64,000 nt of DNA from Henricia sp. BOLD:AAB3569. Taxonomy: Eukaryota > Echinodermata > Asteroidea > Spinulosida > Echinasteridae. Made by a program: the position numbers and the translations under genes. The notes beneath the pieces were generated by a model. It did no database searches and was not told where the DNA came from. It saw only the letters and a list, made by a program, of their open reading frames with translations. This document shows positions 63,877-64,000 of this stretch, piece by piece. Position 1 is the stretch's first letter. Every line of letters starts with the position of its first letter. The DNA is taken from NCBI GenBank assembly GCA_037783545.1, contig JBBELK010000624.1:310001-374000 (forward strand), read 5' to 3'.

Positions 63877-64000
63877 GTCTTTCTATAAATTAGGGGTCCA
63901 AAAGTGTGACATTTGGTGTCCCCTGTTACACCTGATATGTGTTATTTTTTGTACAAAAATCATTAAAATGGCTTTTAAACCATTTGTATGAATTGTACTT
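63875..64000. mobile_element. MITE, TATATGGGTCTTTCTATAAA family, cut by window end
   Basis: GGGTCTTTCTATAAATTAGG then GGTCCAAAAGTGTGACATTT and GGTGTCCCC, matching 55284-55490 in inverse order of the interior. The right end is outside the window. Confidence 0.75.

Overview
The window is genomic DNA from an animal. It carries long AT-rich introns with canonical GT/AG junctions, many tRNA-derived SINEs and MITE-like transposons, and one recognisable protein-coding gene. That gene is the 5' part of a cubilin orthologue (CUBN) on the + strand. Repeat content and TACATGTA-rich introns suggest a marine invertebrate deuterostome, perhaps an echinoderm or hemichordate. This guess is weak, because the orthology identifies the gene and not the species.

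Layout: 1-12149 holds repeats and no exon I can support; it is either intron 1 or upstream DNA. From 12150 to 63656 I assemble 25 exons: a 39-bp coiled-coil micro-exon, seven exons encoding eight EGF-like modules (13304-26375), and seventeen exons encoding CUB domains 1 to 8 plus the first half of CUB 9 (28438-63656). All junction phases agree. The exons sum to 4080 bp (1360 codons) without an internal stop. The signal peptide and first exons lie to the left or were not recognised. The remaining CUB domains (27 in mammals) lie to the right.

In vertebrates cubilin is a peripheral membrane endocytic receptor held by amnionless. The N-terminal coil trimerises it, the EGF stalk sits near the membrane, and the CUB domains bind ligands through Ca2+. 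CUB 1-8 here all keep the acidic Ca2+ residues, as does the visible half of CUB 9.

The introns are a dense archive of mobile DNA. There are TTAA-flanked Kolobok-like MITEs (at least seven families), a Tc1 MITE with Sleeping-Beauty-like ends, a pogo-like element, long-armed foldback elements, three SINE families and two non-LTR retrotransposon remnants. A class of 'self-similar' inverted-repeat elements has an interior built from degenerate copies of its own terminal words. The most unusual structure is an 86-copy, 24-bp tandem array (50888-52955) inside the intron that splits CUB 6. It has a 456-bp (19-unit) higher-order repeat and CpG-decay variants. It also keeps one frame open on both strands, which produces two spurious 698-residue ORFs.
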